Source of the DNA: Patiria pectinifera
Taxonomy: Eukaryota > Echinodermata > Asteroidea > Valvatida > Asterinidae
DNA: 64,000 nt
NCBI GenBank assembly: GCA_029964075.1
Contig: CM057149.1
Span: forward strand, 35,050,900 to 35,114,899
Direction: 5' to 3'
Under the pieces are notes generated by a model. The model ran no database searches, was not told where the DNA came from, and was given only the letters and a program-made list of their open reading frames with translations. The translations under genes were made by a program, and so were the position numbers. Positions 1 through 10,111 of the stretch are shown in pieces; within the stretch, counting starts at the first letter, position 1; the number at the start of each line of letters is the position of its first letter.

Positions 1-3000
1 CTCAGGAGTTTACGATTCACCGTTCGTTCGGTTCCCCCCTGTGAAGGTCGTATGTGGTATACGTCCCCCTCTGGATTCACCCAGGTAACAATGAACGTGT
101 CATCGTGATTTGCATTTTTCAGCTTGTGCCTCCCCTTGAAGTCTAGCTTTCTCAACAGAACTCTTGCGCCAGGCTTGAACGACTCACATATTTTCCCTCT
201 TGAATCATGGATGGCTTTGTTACGCGCGGCCCGATTCTCTGTTCTCTCCCTAACTAGGTTCTCTGCGCGTTTGAGCAGTTTGGACTGCGACTTTACAAAA
301 TCTTGATCCCATGCAGAATCTGTACGCCCGAGAATCTGATCTAGTGGGATTAGCGGCTCACGTCCAAACATGAGCGTGTACGGGGCAATACCTGTAGTAC
401 TGTGTGGGGTGGCATTATACACGAACACGAGATGGGCCAACATATCAGGCCACTTGTGCCGGCTGCGCTCATCCATGGACTTAATCGACCCAAAGAGGGT
501 ACGATTAAACCTTTCCGCCTGGGCATTTACCTCCGGGTGGTAAGGAGTAGTGCGTGATTTTCTGATCCCATACAAGGTACATAGCTCTTTGATAACACTG
601 CCTTCAAAATTCCGCCCCTGGTCGCTGTGCACGCGCGTTGGAATTCCAAACTTTGTGAACCAATGGTCGCGAAGAACGCGGGCCACCGTTACCGCATGTT
701 GATCTCTGCATGGTATCGCCTGGGAGAATTTCGTGTACACGTCTGTCAGGACTAAAACATCCTCATACCCTCCACTTCCCTTGTCTACCTTGACAAAGTC
801 GATTGCCAGAACCTCTAATGGCCGAAAAGCCATTAAATGTCTCATTGGAGCTCTTGGTTGAGGCTGAGCCACCTTAGCAGTTATGCATCGCTGACAGTGA
901 GCAATATGCCGTCGCACTGTTGCAGTCATACGCGGCCAGTAAACGCGTCTCCTGAGCAGCGAGCAAGTGCGGGCTACCCCCTGGTGCCCCCAACCATCGT
1001 GACAACCCTCAACCGCACGCGTTTGAAGAACTTGCGGCAAAAGTATCTGAAACACTTCACCGTGCAGTGGGTCTTGGACTTTTCTATGCAGCACGCCTTC
1101 GCGGACCACAAATCGTGGCCACTGCCAGAGCCAGAGCTTCAGATCTCGCGTACCGCGCATGCCATCTGATGCAACTTCGCCCGGCACTGCATTTTGCTCC
1201 CAGCGTTCCCACACAATTCCCAGGTCTGTGTCTTGCCTTTGCAACGCTGCGAGCTGCTCCGCCGACCACGAGGGGAACAACCCAGGAGGCCCACCACCAG
1301 ACTGCGCTTCAGTTGCTGGCCGCGTAGGACTGATCTTATTTATCTCAGCACGTAATGGAACAGTACTCGTGTGAGAAACTTGCTGCACCAAAACCTCCAC
1401 CTCGGAGGAAACATGCCCAGGATAGCGGCTCAGTGCATCGGCGCAGCGATTACTCCGACCAGACCGGAATTTCACTTCGAAGTCAAATGAGGCCAATTGG
1501 GCCACCCATCGCATCTCGCATGCACCTAGTTTGGCTGTGTTGATGTGAGCTAACGGATTGTTATCCGTTAGGACAGTGAACGGCACCCCCAACAGATGGT
1601 CCCGAAATTTGTCAACCACCGCCCACTTCAAGGCTAATAACTCCAACTTGAAGGAGCTATAATCAGGATATTTGGCCTCCACTCCCCGCAATCCCCTGCT
1701 AGCATAGGCTATTGGGTGCTTCTCCCCGTCCTCCCCTACTTGTGCCAGGCATGCCCCTAACCCTTTGAGTGATGCGTCCACCTCCAGGATGAATGGAGAT
1801 GAAAAGTCTGGGTAAGCCAGTACTGGTGCTCGCGTCAAGGCTTGTTTCAGAGTATCAAACGATGCCTGGGCCTCCGCGTTCCACAAATATGCTGCAGCCT
1901 TCCGGATTGCTCTTCCTTTACCTACAGTGCTTACAATAGGCGGCAACATGGCATGTAGTGGCGCTGCTATTTTCGCGAACTGTGGTACAAAGCGGCGATA
2001 GTAGCCAGCGAGACCCAAAAATGAACGCAAATGCTCTGCTGTTTTTGGAACAGGCCACTCTTTTATCCGTTGGATTTTCTCATCATTTACGGACGCACCC
2101 TCGGCGCTTACAATGTGGCCCAGGTATCGTACCTGATGTTGAAACAACTGACACTTTTGGCCTTTGATCTTTAGTCCAAATTCAGATATGCGCGTGAGCA
2201 CATCATCTAGTCTAGACAGATGATCCTTCAGGTTAGGCGAGAACACCAGTATGTCATCCAAATACACTAACAGCTGAGTCAGGTTCAAATCCCCCACGCA
2301 CATTTCCATTACCCTTTGGAAAGTACTTGGCGCATTGGCCAAGCCGAAAGGCATCCGTGTAAATTCAAATAGCCCAAATGGGACCCTGAATGCTGTCTTA
2401 CATACCGAGCTCGGATCCATCAACACCTGATGGTATCCATGCGCTAAGTCAAGGGAAGAGAAGTAGCAAGCTCCTCGCAAAGCTTCCAGCGACTCCTCTA
2501 TCCGCGGTAACGGGAAGGAGTCTCGCACAGTGCGCGCATTCAGTTTCCTATAATCCACGCACAGACGGAAGGATCCGTCCTTCTTACGCACCAACACTAT
2601 GGGACTGGCGTAAGGGCTGCTACTTTTGCGGACAATCCCCATGTCTAGCAACTTCTGTATCATGTCACGCACCTCTCCAAGACAGTGGGGAGGGATCCTC
2701 CTATAAGGCTGGCTTATAGGCACTTCGTCTGTAGTATGGATCTTATGCAGCACCTTATCACATGAACCTACATCAAACTGGTGCTTGGAGAATACAGAGT
2801 CATGTTTCTGTATCAACCGAACAACACTGTCTCTATCTTCTCTGCTCAAGAGACTAGAACTCAAATCCAACCCAGGTGGCAATGTATATTGCGAACCATC
2901 ACCAAAAACATAAGTTTCACGTTCAGGGGTTTTAACCCCTTCCGCATCCTGTGCTCCGACGGGGATTTTACAACCCGTTTCGCCAGCGCAATTCGACAAT

Positions 3001-3941
3001 ACCTGATTCACTGAAACATGTAACCCATCAGACTTCTCCTCTAGCCCCAGATCTACTGTGGGTGCAACCGTGGTTACGGTTGCCAACTTTGTGTGAGGAG
3101 GTATTGTTACTGCTCTCATCCCAGCATTTGCAACAAGGACGTGTACCACTTTCCCCCCTGTAACCTCACAGGTGTCATACACTCTGCATGACTCCCCTAA
3201 CCCTGCACTTCTGTCTTGACCGCCATTTAAACCCTCAACGACTACGGTCTTGCCTTCAAATCTATCTGGTGGCGCGCAAATGTAGCAAACAAGGCTTCGA
3301 ACCTCATTTGGCAGGACGGTTGTTGGACATCTGCCCGTGCGGGCAGGGGCTTGTCCAACATTGCCTAATTCCCTTGCCGGTTTCTCCACATGGGCCATGC
3401 GATACCAACGCAATGTCATGTCCCACGCGTCTGCATCGTCACTTGCAGGTTGTATAACCAAATCCTTCAACAAATGCAAATTGTTGCAACCCAGCAACAC
3501 AGGACAGCGACCCCAATTCCATGCCCCACCCCCAAAGGAATCATCAACAACAAGAAAATGGGCATTAACCCTAAGGTTATGGACGCACAGTGGAACCTGT
3601 ATGTACCCCTCAATCGGTATTGACTCGCCGCCTGCACCCGATACGTGAATATCATACCCAAGGGAATCAATTCCATTGATTTTGCCCTCAATGTTTCTCT
3701 TATAAAATGAAGAGCTAATCAGGGAAGCCTCCGCCCCAGTGTCTAACAAACACGTTGTAGAGACACCTGCAAGGATAATACAAGCCTTCGGGCTTTCTCT
3801 CACTAACCTGGCTAAAAGATTGTCGGCCGAGGCCTCCGGTGACTGCTCTTTCCCTACTGGTTCCTTTTTGGGTGAGGCCTTTGTTTGTTCCCTCTCCACA
3901 ACTTGGCCCTTAGTCGTGGAGAGTGTTAGTTTACCGCTGCC
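1..3941 (-). CDS. pol: Pol polyprotein of the older Ty3/gypsy element (partial, runs off the left edge)
   Basis: Encodes aspartic protease, reverse transcriptase, RNase H and integrase for reverse transcription and integration of the element. All landmarks lie in one minus frame: protease DTGAEASLI near 3743-3717; RT YLDDIL near 2264-2247; RNase H LEVDASL near 1790-1770 and TVLTDNNP near 1580-1557; integrase zinc finger (CHDGWGH then HCQRC) near 1005-880; and integrase acidic residues in AIDFV (about 800), HSDQG (about 625) and the glutamate of AQAERF (about 520). I found no stop where I read it, and the frame is still open at base 1 in an integrase C-terminal region. The frame opens just after a TGA at 3944-3942, in the -1 frame relative to gag. 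There is no obvious own start, so it is likely made as a gag-pol fusion. Confidence 0.88.
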
Positions 3942-4102
3942 TCATGTGTAGGCTGCGATTGCCCATTGTTTTGTTGTGCCTTATTCCCTTGAGATTCGAT
4001 TGCTTGTTCGCGCGCGATCCGTAGTCGACAGTCAGCACGGATGTGCCCTGGCCGGCGACAGTAAAAACACAAGAACTGGGACCGATCTTTTGGTGCAGGC
4101 CC
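3926..4102 (-). CDS. gag: Gag of the older Ty3/gypsy element, C-terminal nucleocapsid fragment
   Basis: Continuation of the gag frame beyond the nested insertion. It contains one canonical CX2CX4HX4C zinc knuckle (CFYCRRPGHIRADC) near 4065-4024, followed by a basic, glutamine/asparagine-rich tail and a TAA at 3928-3926. The 5 bases at 4098-4102 (ggccc) are the target duplication shared with 9162-9166. Joined across the insertion, gag would be about 373 residues. Pol is open in the -1 frame from 3941, so gag and pol overlap by only about 15 nt. Confidence 0.82.
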   Translation of the reverse strand, partial: GPAPKDRSQFLCFYCRRPGHIRADCRLRIAREQAIESQGNKAQQNNGQSQPTHEAAVN

Positions 4103-4222
4103 TGTGGTGTATTGACGGGAGTAATCGAGACTTGACTCGTTATTCTTTGATGCTCTGGAACCAACATGTTTTATTACAACAACAGAGGGCGCTATAACAG
4201 TTCACAGTGATAATACACTACA
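4103..4222 (-). repeat. 3' LTR of the young Ty3/gypsy element
   Basis: 120 bp, identical by eye to 9042-9161. On the minus strand it starts TGTAGTGTATTATCACTG and ends ACACCACA. The outer edge abuts target duplication ggccc at 4098-4102. Confidence 0.95.
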
Positions 4223-4235
4223 CTCCTCCCCTACT
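4223..4235 (-). promoter_or_regulatory. Polypurine tract of the young Ty3/gypsy element
   Basis: The minus strand reads AGTAGGGGAGGAG immediately upstream of the 3' LTR, the expected position and composition for the plus-strand primer of reverse transcription. Confidence 0.8.
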
Positions 4236-4651
4236 AAAAAAAAATGTGTTTGTTTGAAATCCCATACAACCGGGTTATTCATTTAATTTCAGTCTGGGTA
4301 GATTTTACACAATGTCAATTTTTGCCAATTCGTTAACATGGGTGCTTTTCCTTTTGTTCAATAACACGCTCTTAATACAAAGTAGTCTGGTTTACCATTT
4401 AACTGACTGAATTAGTTGCATTTTTCTAAATTTGTCACAATGAACTTAAAAAAGAAAGAAAAATGTACATGTACTTGCATGTTGCTTTTACAGAAGAAAA
4501 CCTAATTAGTCAGCCCAACTCAACTTGCATTGTTTAGTAAAATTGTAGATTTGACTTGCTTAGTTGCTTTACCTATGGTATGAATGTTTACCCATGGAGT
4601 TTAATACAAAAAGATGAACTCAATAAAATATTTTTCTTAAATGTAAAGCAT

Positions 4652-6766
4652 TTACATGGACTCAATCAGTCTATCAGGTTTCTTTATCACTCTTTTTGGG
4701 TATCTACCTCCTGGAGTCTGTGTAGTCTGGACCTTTGGAGATGACTGAACCGGAAGTGATTCTGGAATGCCCTGCACATTTGCCTGATTTTCCTCTGACC
4801 CCTCTGAACTCCCTGAATCACTCTGAACCATCTCAGACGGTGAACTCGGTTTATGAGTACCTGTCTCATGATCAACTCTTTTGGGAACAAGTTGCACTGG
4901 CTCAGGTGCTGTTTCCTCGGGTAATTGTGGTGATACTTGATCATCTACTTGTGAACCCTTTACATTACCAGCTGCAAGTAAGTGATCGACATGACAATGC
5001 CTGAGTTTTTCTCCCACTTTTACAAGGTAAGTCAAAGGTCCCAGCCTTTTTGCAACAACTCCCACTACATATTTCTCCTTTCCACCTCGGAAGTTTTTTA
5101 CCATGACTCTGTCCGACTTCCCAAATTCTCGAATATCCACTTTAGTAGTGTCGCTCTTAGATTTCGGTTTTTCTCGTTCCCGAATGCTAGTGTTTACATC
5201 TGGCTTAAGCAAACTAAACCTAGTCCTTGGTGCATGTTTGAACAACAATTCGTAGGGAGAGTAGCCTGTCGAAGACTGAGGGGTTACTCGATATGACAAT
5301 AAAAAGTTGTCAAGTCGATGATGTAATGACACTCTTTGATTTTTCCCAAGCTTGTCATCCATCAAATACTTCTTCAGACTTTGTTTCACAATTTGTACAC
5401 TCCTCTCCGCAGCACCATTTGAAGCTGGGTGATACGGGGGTACTAGTGTATGTTTGATTCCATTTTTGCTCAGGAATATCCCAAATTCTTCTGACCTAAA
5501 TTGCGGTCCATTGTCGGACACCAATTCTTCAGGTAATCCAAAAGTTGCAAACCAACCCCTCAATACTTCCACAGTCTTGGCACTGGTAGTGGTCTTCATG
5601 ACTTCTACATTTATCCACTTAGTATAACTATCAATCATCACAAAGTAATTTGTACCCTCAAGTTCACAGAAATCAACATGCACTCTCTCCCAGGGTTTTC
5701 TTGCGTGTGACCATGGTACAAAGGATATCTTACTGGGGTTATTTCTCATTGCACTGCATGCTGCACAATCCTGTGCCATTTTCTCAATTTCATGATCCAG
5801 TTTAGGGAACCAGAAATAGCTGCGTGCTACAGCCTTCATGCGAACAACACCTGTATGTTCCTGATGCAGTTCATTTACGAGTCTTTCTCTGTACTTTGGT
5901 GGAATTATGACTCTCAAACCCCACAATAGACAACCTTGGTCCACACTTAGTTCTTGTCTCCTTACAAAGTAATCTTTAAGTTGTTCTTCCTCAATGTGTT
6001 TTGGCCAACCACGCTGTGTATAGTCAAATACTCTACTGAGTACTGGGTCTTTAAGAGTTTCTTCTCTAATTTCCCTGGCGGACACAGGTAAGTCATCTGT
6101 GTAGGTGAAATAGTTCACCGGTAGCTCTGTTGCGAGATTTATCTTACTCTCTACTGGGAACCTCGACAATACATCTGCATTGGCATGCTCAGCTGATTTC
6201 CTATATTTGATAGTGTACTGGTGTGCCATTAGAATCAATGCCCATCTCTGCAACCTAGCTGCAGCTAATGAGGGAACTCCCTTTTTCGATCCAAATATGA
6301 TTGTCAGGGCTTCATGATCAGTCAACAGTGTGAACATTCTACCGTATAAGTACTTGTGAAATTTTGTTACACCATAGATGATTGCAAGTGCTTCCTTTTC
6401 AATCTGAGAATAATTACATTCTGGTTTGGTCAAAGTACGGGAAGCATACGCTACAGGTCTTTCCTCGCCATTATCCATAGTGTGAGATAGTACTACTCCC
6501 ACTCCATGTGGAGATGCATCGCAAGCCAGAATAAGAGGCTTTTTTGGATCGTAATGGACTAGCACTTGGTCACTGGTGAGTATGGTCTTTACTTTGTCAA
6601 ATGCTGCTTGACATTCACTGTTCCATTCCCACTCGACCCCTTCACGCAACAAGTAGTATAGAGGTGCCAAGTCTTTTGACATGCCCGGGATGAATTTGCA
6701 ATAGTATACAACTATGCCAATGAAGGTTCTCAACTGATCAACACTCTGCGGGACTTTAGCTTGCAA
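4652..6766 (-). CDS. pol: RT end, RNase H and integrase of the young Ty3/gypsy element
   Basis: About 704 codons, continuing the polyprotein after the frameshift near 6780; it has no ATG start of its own (the frame opens at a TTG). The RT connection region begins QLRTFIGIVVYYCKFIPG. RNase H acidic residues lie in LACDASPHG (D83), IEKEAL (E124), LLTDHEAL (D150) and ADVLSRFP (D198). The integrase zinc finger is HQEH (301-304) with CAAC (334-337). The catalytic triad is D365 (HVDF), D418 (VSDNGPQF) and E454 (NGAAERS), a DD35E arrangement. The C-terminus is Ser/Gln/Pro-rich with no chromodomain I recognise. All catalytic residues are present, so the frameshift is the only visible defect. Confidence 0.92.
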   Translation of the reverse strand: MQAKVPQSVDQLRTFIGIVVYYCKFIPGMSKDLAPLYYLLREGVEWEWNSECQAAFDKVKTILTSDQVLVHYDPKKPLILACDASPHGVGVVLSHTMDNGEERPVAYASRTLTKPECNYSQIEKEALAIIYGVTKFHKYLYGRMFTLLTDHEALTIIFGSKKGVPSLAAARLQRWALILMAHQYTIKYRKSAEHANADVLSRFPVESKINLATELPVNYFTYTDDLPVSAREIREETLKDPVLSRVFDYTQRGWPKHIEEEQLKDYFVRRQELSVDQGCLLWGLRVIIPPKYRERLVNELHQEHTGVVRMKAVARSYFWFPKLDHEIEKMAQDCAACSAMRNNPSKISFVPWSHARKPWERVHVDFCELEGTNYFVMIDSYTKWINVEVMKTTTSAKTVEVLRGWFATFGLPEELVSDNGPQFRSEEFGIFLSKNGIKHTLVPPYHPASNGAAERSVQIVKQSLKKYLMDDKLGKNQRVSLHHRLDNFLLSYRVTPQSSTGYSPYELLFKHAPRTRFSLLKPDVNTSIREREKPKSKSDTTKVDIREFGKSDRVMVKNFRGGKEKYVVGVVAKRLGPLTYLVKVGEKLRHCHVDHLLAAGNVKGSQVDDQVSPQLPEETAPEPVQLVPKRVDHETGTHKPSSPSEMVQSDSGSSEGSEENQANVQGIPESLPVQSSPKVQTTQTPGGRYPKRVIKKPDRLIESM

Positions 6767-8883
6767 TATAGCCTCAACTTTTCTTTTGTTGGCCGAATTC
6801 CTTCGGCATCAATTTGGTGTCCCAGGTATGTCACACTTGGTACCATAAAGCAGCATTTGCTTCTCTTTGCCTTGACCCCGTACTCATCTAATTTGGATAA
6901 GACCTCATGCAATTTCTTGGTATGTTCCTGCTCTGTCTCACTATTGATCAAGATGTCATCTAGGAAACAAACTACCCCTTTCATTCCACCCAGGATCTGA
7001 TCCATAACACACTGGAATATCGCTGGAGCAGTTGACACTCCAAACGGTAATCTCTGATACTGATACAATCCCTTGTGTGTATTAATGGTCAACAACTCCC
7101 TGCTGCTTTCAGCGAGTTCTAGTTGCAGGTATGCATTCGATAGGTCGATTTTGCTAAACACCTTCCCACCTGCAAGAGTTGCAAACAGATCTTCTGCAGT
7201 GGGTAGCGGATACGTGTTTGTCTCTACTACTTTGTTTACTGTTTGTTTATAGTCACCACACATTCTGATACTCCCATCGGCCTTGGGTACAACTACTATG
7301 GGGGCTGCCCATTTACTATGTGTCACTTTCTTGATCACTCCACTAGACTCCAGCCTATCCAACTCATTTTCCACAGCTTCTAACTGTGCATAGGGAACTG
7401 GCCTTGCTTTGCAAAATATTGCTTGGCTCCCTTCATGGATTGCTATTTGTGCCTCATGATGTTTGATTTGATCCCTTGAACTTGCTGGTCTAAATACATG
7501 GTCATACTGTTTGAGAATTTGGTTGACCTCGGGCTTAGTGCTACTAACACTGAACATTTCTTGCCAGTTGAGTTGAATATCTTTCAACCAATCTCGACCT
7601 AGAAGTGCCACCCTATTTCCTGACACTACCACCAGAGGTAAGTTCCATGACTTCCCCTCATACTCTACATTAACCTTAATCTGTCCCAGCACAGGAATGG
7701 AGTTTTCAGAGTAACTTCTCAGTTTTACTGGCGTACTCTCCAGTGGTACTTGAGCCAAATATTTCTTGTATTCTGTTTCGGAAATAACTGTCACTGAGGC
7801 TGCTGTGTCCACAGTGAAAGTTATGGGTGCTCTACACACCTTTAACTCAACTTCCAGTGCTGGAACAGGAACATCACTACTTTTACTGGTACTCTTACAT
7901 GTATCATCTAAGCCATTTGTAGCGAACAATGTTCCTTGTTCCATATAGTCCAAGTAGTCACTGTTGCCTTGACTGCCTGTGTTTGTCCCAGCTGCTTGGT
8001 CTTGATTCACCATGTGGGCCTGTCCCCCCTGTCTCCATCCTTGAGCTCGTCCGCGTCCTCGTCCACGTCCTCGTATGGGATTCTGAGCACGGCCTTGTGC
8101 ATTCCCAGGGGCTGGGGCTTTCCTCTTGCTACGGTTTGGGTCACATGCTCTCCCAATGTGCCCAATTTTGGAGCAATTGAAGCATTTTGACTTTAGGTGC
8201 GGACACTTTGTTGGAAAGTGATCACCAAGGCAGCGATAGCACTTCATTCGGCTATTCGGCTGGCTTCTGTTCACATTCTGCTTGTACACTGACACTTTGT
8301 GCACTTCGCCGCTGGCACTAGCACTTGGCTGTGTGGATGTAGCTTTTCCTTGCAGATTGTTACATTCCTTCTCTGCCATTTCCATGGATAGGGCTTCCTC
8401 ACATGCATTCTTCCATGTTAAGTTGTTTCCTTTAGTGAGCAACTTGGCCTGTATTCTGGGGTGACGCAGCCCACCCACAAAGGTGTCTCTTAAGTTGGTG
8501 TCCAGATCTGATCCATATCCACAATGCCGGGAGAGTTTTTTCAACTCGTTGATGTAACTGGCCACCGACTCTTGGGGCTCTTGTTGCCTTTTTCTAAAGG
8601 TCATCCTCAAGGCAATCTGGTTTCTCGACGATGTAAAATAGTTAAACAAGATGGTTGTCAGTTCCTCATACGATTTAGTTGAGGGATCCTCCGGGCAGAC
8701 ATAGTTTGACACCACCTCAAATGCTTCCGGCCCGATAACTGCCAGAAAAATGTCCACCTTATCTGCAGTAGGAAACTTATTTGCTTTTAGCCAGACCTCT
8801 AGCCGTCGCTGATAATTATGCCATTCCTCCTTCCCGGAGTCAAAATGACCTATCGTGCCGATGAAACCTCGTGGTTCCGCCAT
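6730..8883 (-). CDS. gag-pol: Gag-protease-reverse transcriptase of the young Ty3/gypsy element
   Basis: 717 codons from ATG at 8883. Capsid-like gag spans about residues 1-180. Two zinc knuckles follow: CYRCLGDHFPTKC (215-227, CX2CX3HX4C) and CFNCSKIGHIGRAC (234-247, CX2CX4HX4C). An RG-rich run (RGRGRGRGR, 271-279) is next, then a retropepsin with FTVDTAAS (active Asp at 359; DTA rather than the commoner DTG). The reverse transcriptase has KWAAPIVVVPKADGS (524-538), KIDLSNAYLQL (578-588) and catalytic FLDDIL (640-645). The frame ends just after the RT palm because of a one-base frameshift near 6775-6790; the natural continuation is the frame at 6766-4652. Gag and pol here are one continuous frame, unlike the host element. 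Confidence 0.92.
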   Translation of the reverse strand: MAEPRGFIGTIGHFDSGKEEWHNYQRRLEVWLKANKFPTADKVDIFLAVIGPEAFEVVSNYVCPEDPSTKSYEELTTILFNYFTSSRNQIALRMTFRKRQQEPQESVASYINELKKLSRHCGYGSDLDTNLRDTFVGGLRHPRIQAKLLTKGNNLTWKNACEEALSMEMAEKECNNLQGKATSTQPSASASGEVHKVSVYKQNVNRSQPNSRMKCYRCLGDHFPTKCPHLKSKCFNCSKIGHIGRACDPNRSKRKAPAPGNAQGRAQNPIRGRGRGRGRAQGWRQGGQAHMVNQDQAAGTNTGSQGNSDYLDYMEQGTLFATNGLDDTCKSTSKSSDVPVPALEVELKVCRAPITFTVDTAASVTVISETEYKKYLAQVPLESTPVKLRSYSENSIPVLGQIKVNVEYEGKSWNLPLVVVSGNRVALLGRDWLKDIQLNWQEMFSVSSTKPEVNQILKQYDHVFRPASSRDQIKHHEAQIAIHEGSQAIFCKARPVPYAQLEAVENELDRLESSGVIKKVTHSKWAAPIVVVPKADGSIRMCGDYKQTVNKVVETNTYPLPTAEDLFATLAGGKVFSKIDLSNAYLQLELAESSRELLTINTHKGLYQYQRLPFGVSTAPAIFQCVMDQILGGMKGVVCFLDDILINSETEQEHTKKLHEVLSKLDEYGVKAKRSKCCFMVPSVTYLGHQIDAEGIRPTKEKLRLYCKLKSRRVLIS

Positions 8884-9019
8884 GTTGGATTTTCACGCCG
8901 CTGACACGGAGCAAATTTTTACTATTTTGCTCAACAAATCGATCTCTCCTGGTCGAAATGCAAATATGCCAGTTACGTTAAGCTTACCAGCTTCCAGATA
9001 GCTTTGGTTTTACGCGAAA

Positions 9020-9038
9020 AATCCCATTTTCGTCGCCA
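9020..9038 (-). promoter_or_regulatory. Primer binding site, probably for tRNA-Ser(GCT)
   Basis: Three nt inside the 5' LTR the minus strand reads TGGCGACGAAAATGGGATT. As I recall the metazoan tRNA-Ser(GCT) 3' end with its CCA, this complements it at 17 of 19 positions, with two adjacent mismatches. Position and TGG start are as expected for a Ty3/gypsy primer site. The tRNA comparison is from memory. Confidence 0.65.
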
Positions 9039-9041
9039 TTT

Positions 9042-9161
9042 TGTGGTGTATTGACGGGAGTAATCGAGACTTGACTCGTTATTCTTTGATGCTCTGGAAC
9101 CAACATGTTTTATTACAACAACAGAGGGCGCTATAACAGTTCACAGTGATAATACACTACA
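9042..9161 (-). repeat. 5' LTR of the young Ty3/gypsy element
   Basis: 120 bp, identical by eye to 4103-4222; the outer edge abuts ggccc at 9162-9166. It would carry the promoter for the element's minus-strand transcript, although no TATA box is evident. Confidence 0.95.
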
Positions 9162-10111
9162 GGCCCGAATTGAGCAGCGCTGTCACGCCCACTTGATGAT
9201 TTATCCCTGTCTAGTACGCGCTGAAGCAACGTAGTGATTTGCTCCTGTTGTTTTCCGATCTGTTCTTGTTGTTGTTGCATGCACTTAAGTAACTCCTGTT
9301 GCTGCTGAAGCACATTCTGTAGTGCCGTGCCACCAACAGCGTTAACTTCTGCGCTTGCAGTGTTAACACTACCGCTTGTTTGATCACAATGGCCTATGCC
9401 TTGACAGTTTTCCAGTGCGCTACCGGCATGTTCGGCTAGGACCGGGTTTACATGACTGCGCCTTGATTTCTGTACTTTTTCTAGATCGCGAAAAAGTTCT
9501 CTAGCAGCATCGCGCAATTCACTGACTTTTTGATTCGGTTTTTCCAGCTCTAAGCGCCGTAGTTCCAGACGCACTGTCTGGTTCCGCGCCCCCGATACAA
9601 ATTGCCCAATGAGTACTCGATCTCTCAAAGCCAGTAGCGACCCCTTTTCCTCTTCCGATGCAACCTCTAGAACTTTATCATGTAACCGAATTAGGGCCCT
9701 GGAGAAGTCCATAAGAGACTCCTCTTCCTGCTGGTGACGTTCGAATAGAGCCTTTTGAAGCCCTTGAACTGTTTGTATTTCCCCAAAGTTGTGCCGAAGT
9801 ACTTTCTTGATTGCCTTTATGTCATTACGGACACTCTCTGGGTGACACTTAACTTCCTGCCGGGCCGTACCCGACAAATGGCTGACCACAACTTTCGCCT
9901 GTTCTTCAACGGGGACTTTGCATTGCTGCAAATAAGCATCAACTTCATCTAACCAATCGTCTATTGCCAGATCCCCCACCTTAACAGGTTTCCCACTGAA
10001 TTTTGAAAGTTTGATAGGACGTTGTGCAATACTTTTTGGTTTAACCCCCTGCAGAGCGTCCGTAAGCCCAGACACCAACCTTGCGACCAAGTCTGCCTCA
10101 GCCGTAGCCAT
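9162..10111 (-). CDS. gag: Gag of the older Ty3/gypsy element, N-terminal fragment
   Basis: Starts at ATG 10111-10109 and reads about 315 gag residues before running into the inserted element; the last residues before the stop at 9131 are encoded by the inserted LTR. The N-terminal two thirds resemble retrotransposon capsid: a WLDEVDAYLQQ segment near residue 53, then alpha-helical, charged sequence including LMDFSRALIRL. A glutamine-rich stretch (LLKCMQQQQEQIGKQQEQI, about 273-291) looks like a coiled coil. No zinc knuckle is present here; it lies on the other side of the insertion, at 4102-3926. The capsid recalls domesticated gag/PNMA-type proteins, but I could not test that. Confidence 0.8.

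Larger units (their letters stand above)
4103..9161 (-). mobile_element. Young Ty3/gypsy LTR retrotransposon (probably Mag-like) inserted in the gag of another element
   Basis: A complete 5059-bp element with two identical 120-bp LTRs (TGTAGTG...CACCACA on the minus strand), flanked by the 5-bp target duplication ggccc (4098-4102 and 9162-9166). In order on the minus strand: LTR, primer site, gag-pol, short 3' untranslated region (4651-4236), polypurine tract, LTR. Gag, protease and RT are in one frame (8883-6730), the rest in a second (6766-4652). No env-like ORF. LTR identity means a recent insertion. Mag-like assignment rests on my recognition of the gag and two zinc knuckles, not on a search. 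Confidence 0.95.

Noticed and set aside
3467-3691. Minus-strand ORF of 74 codons and similar short ORFs within 1-3941
   Set aside because: They lie in other frames over the continuous pol frame.
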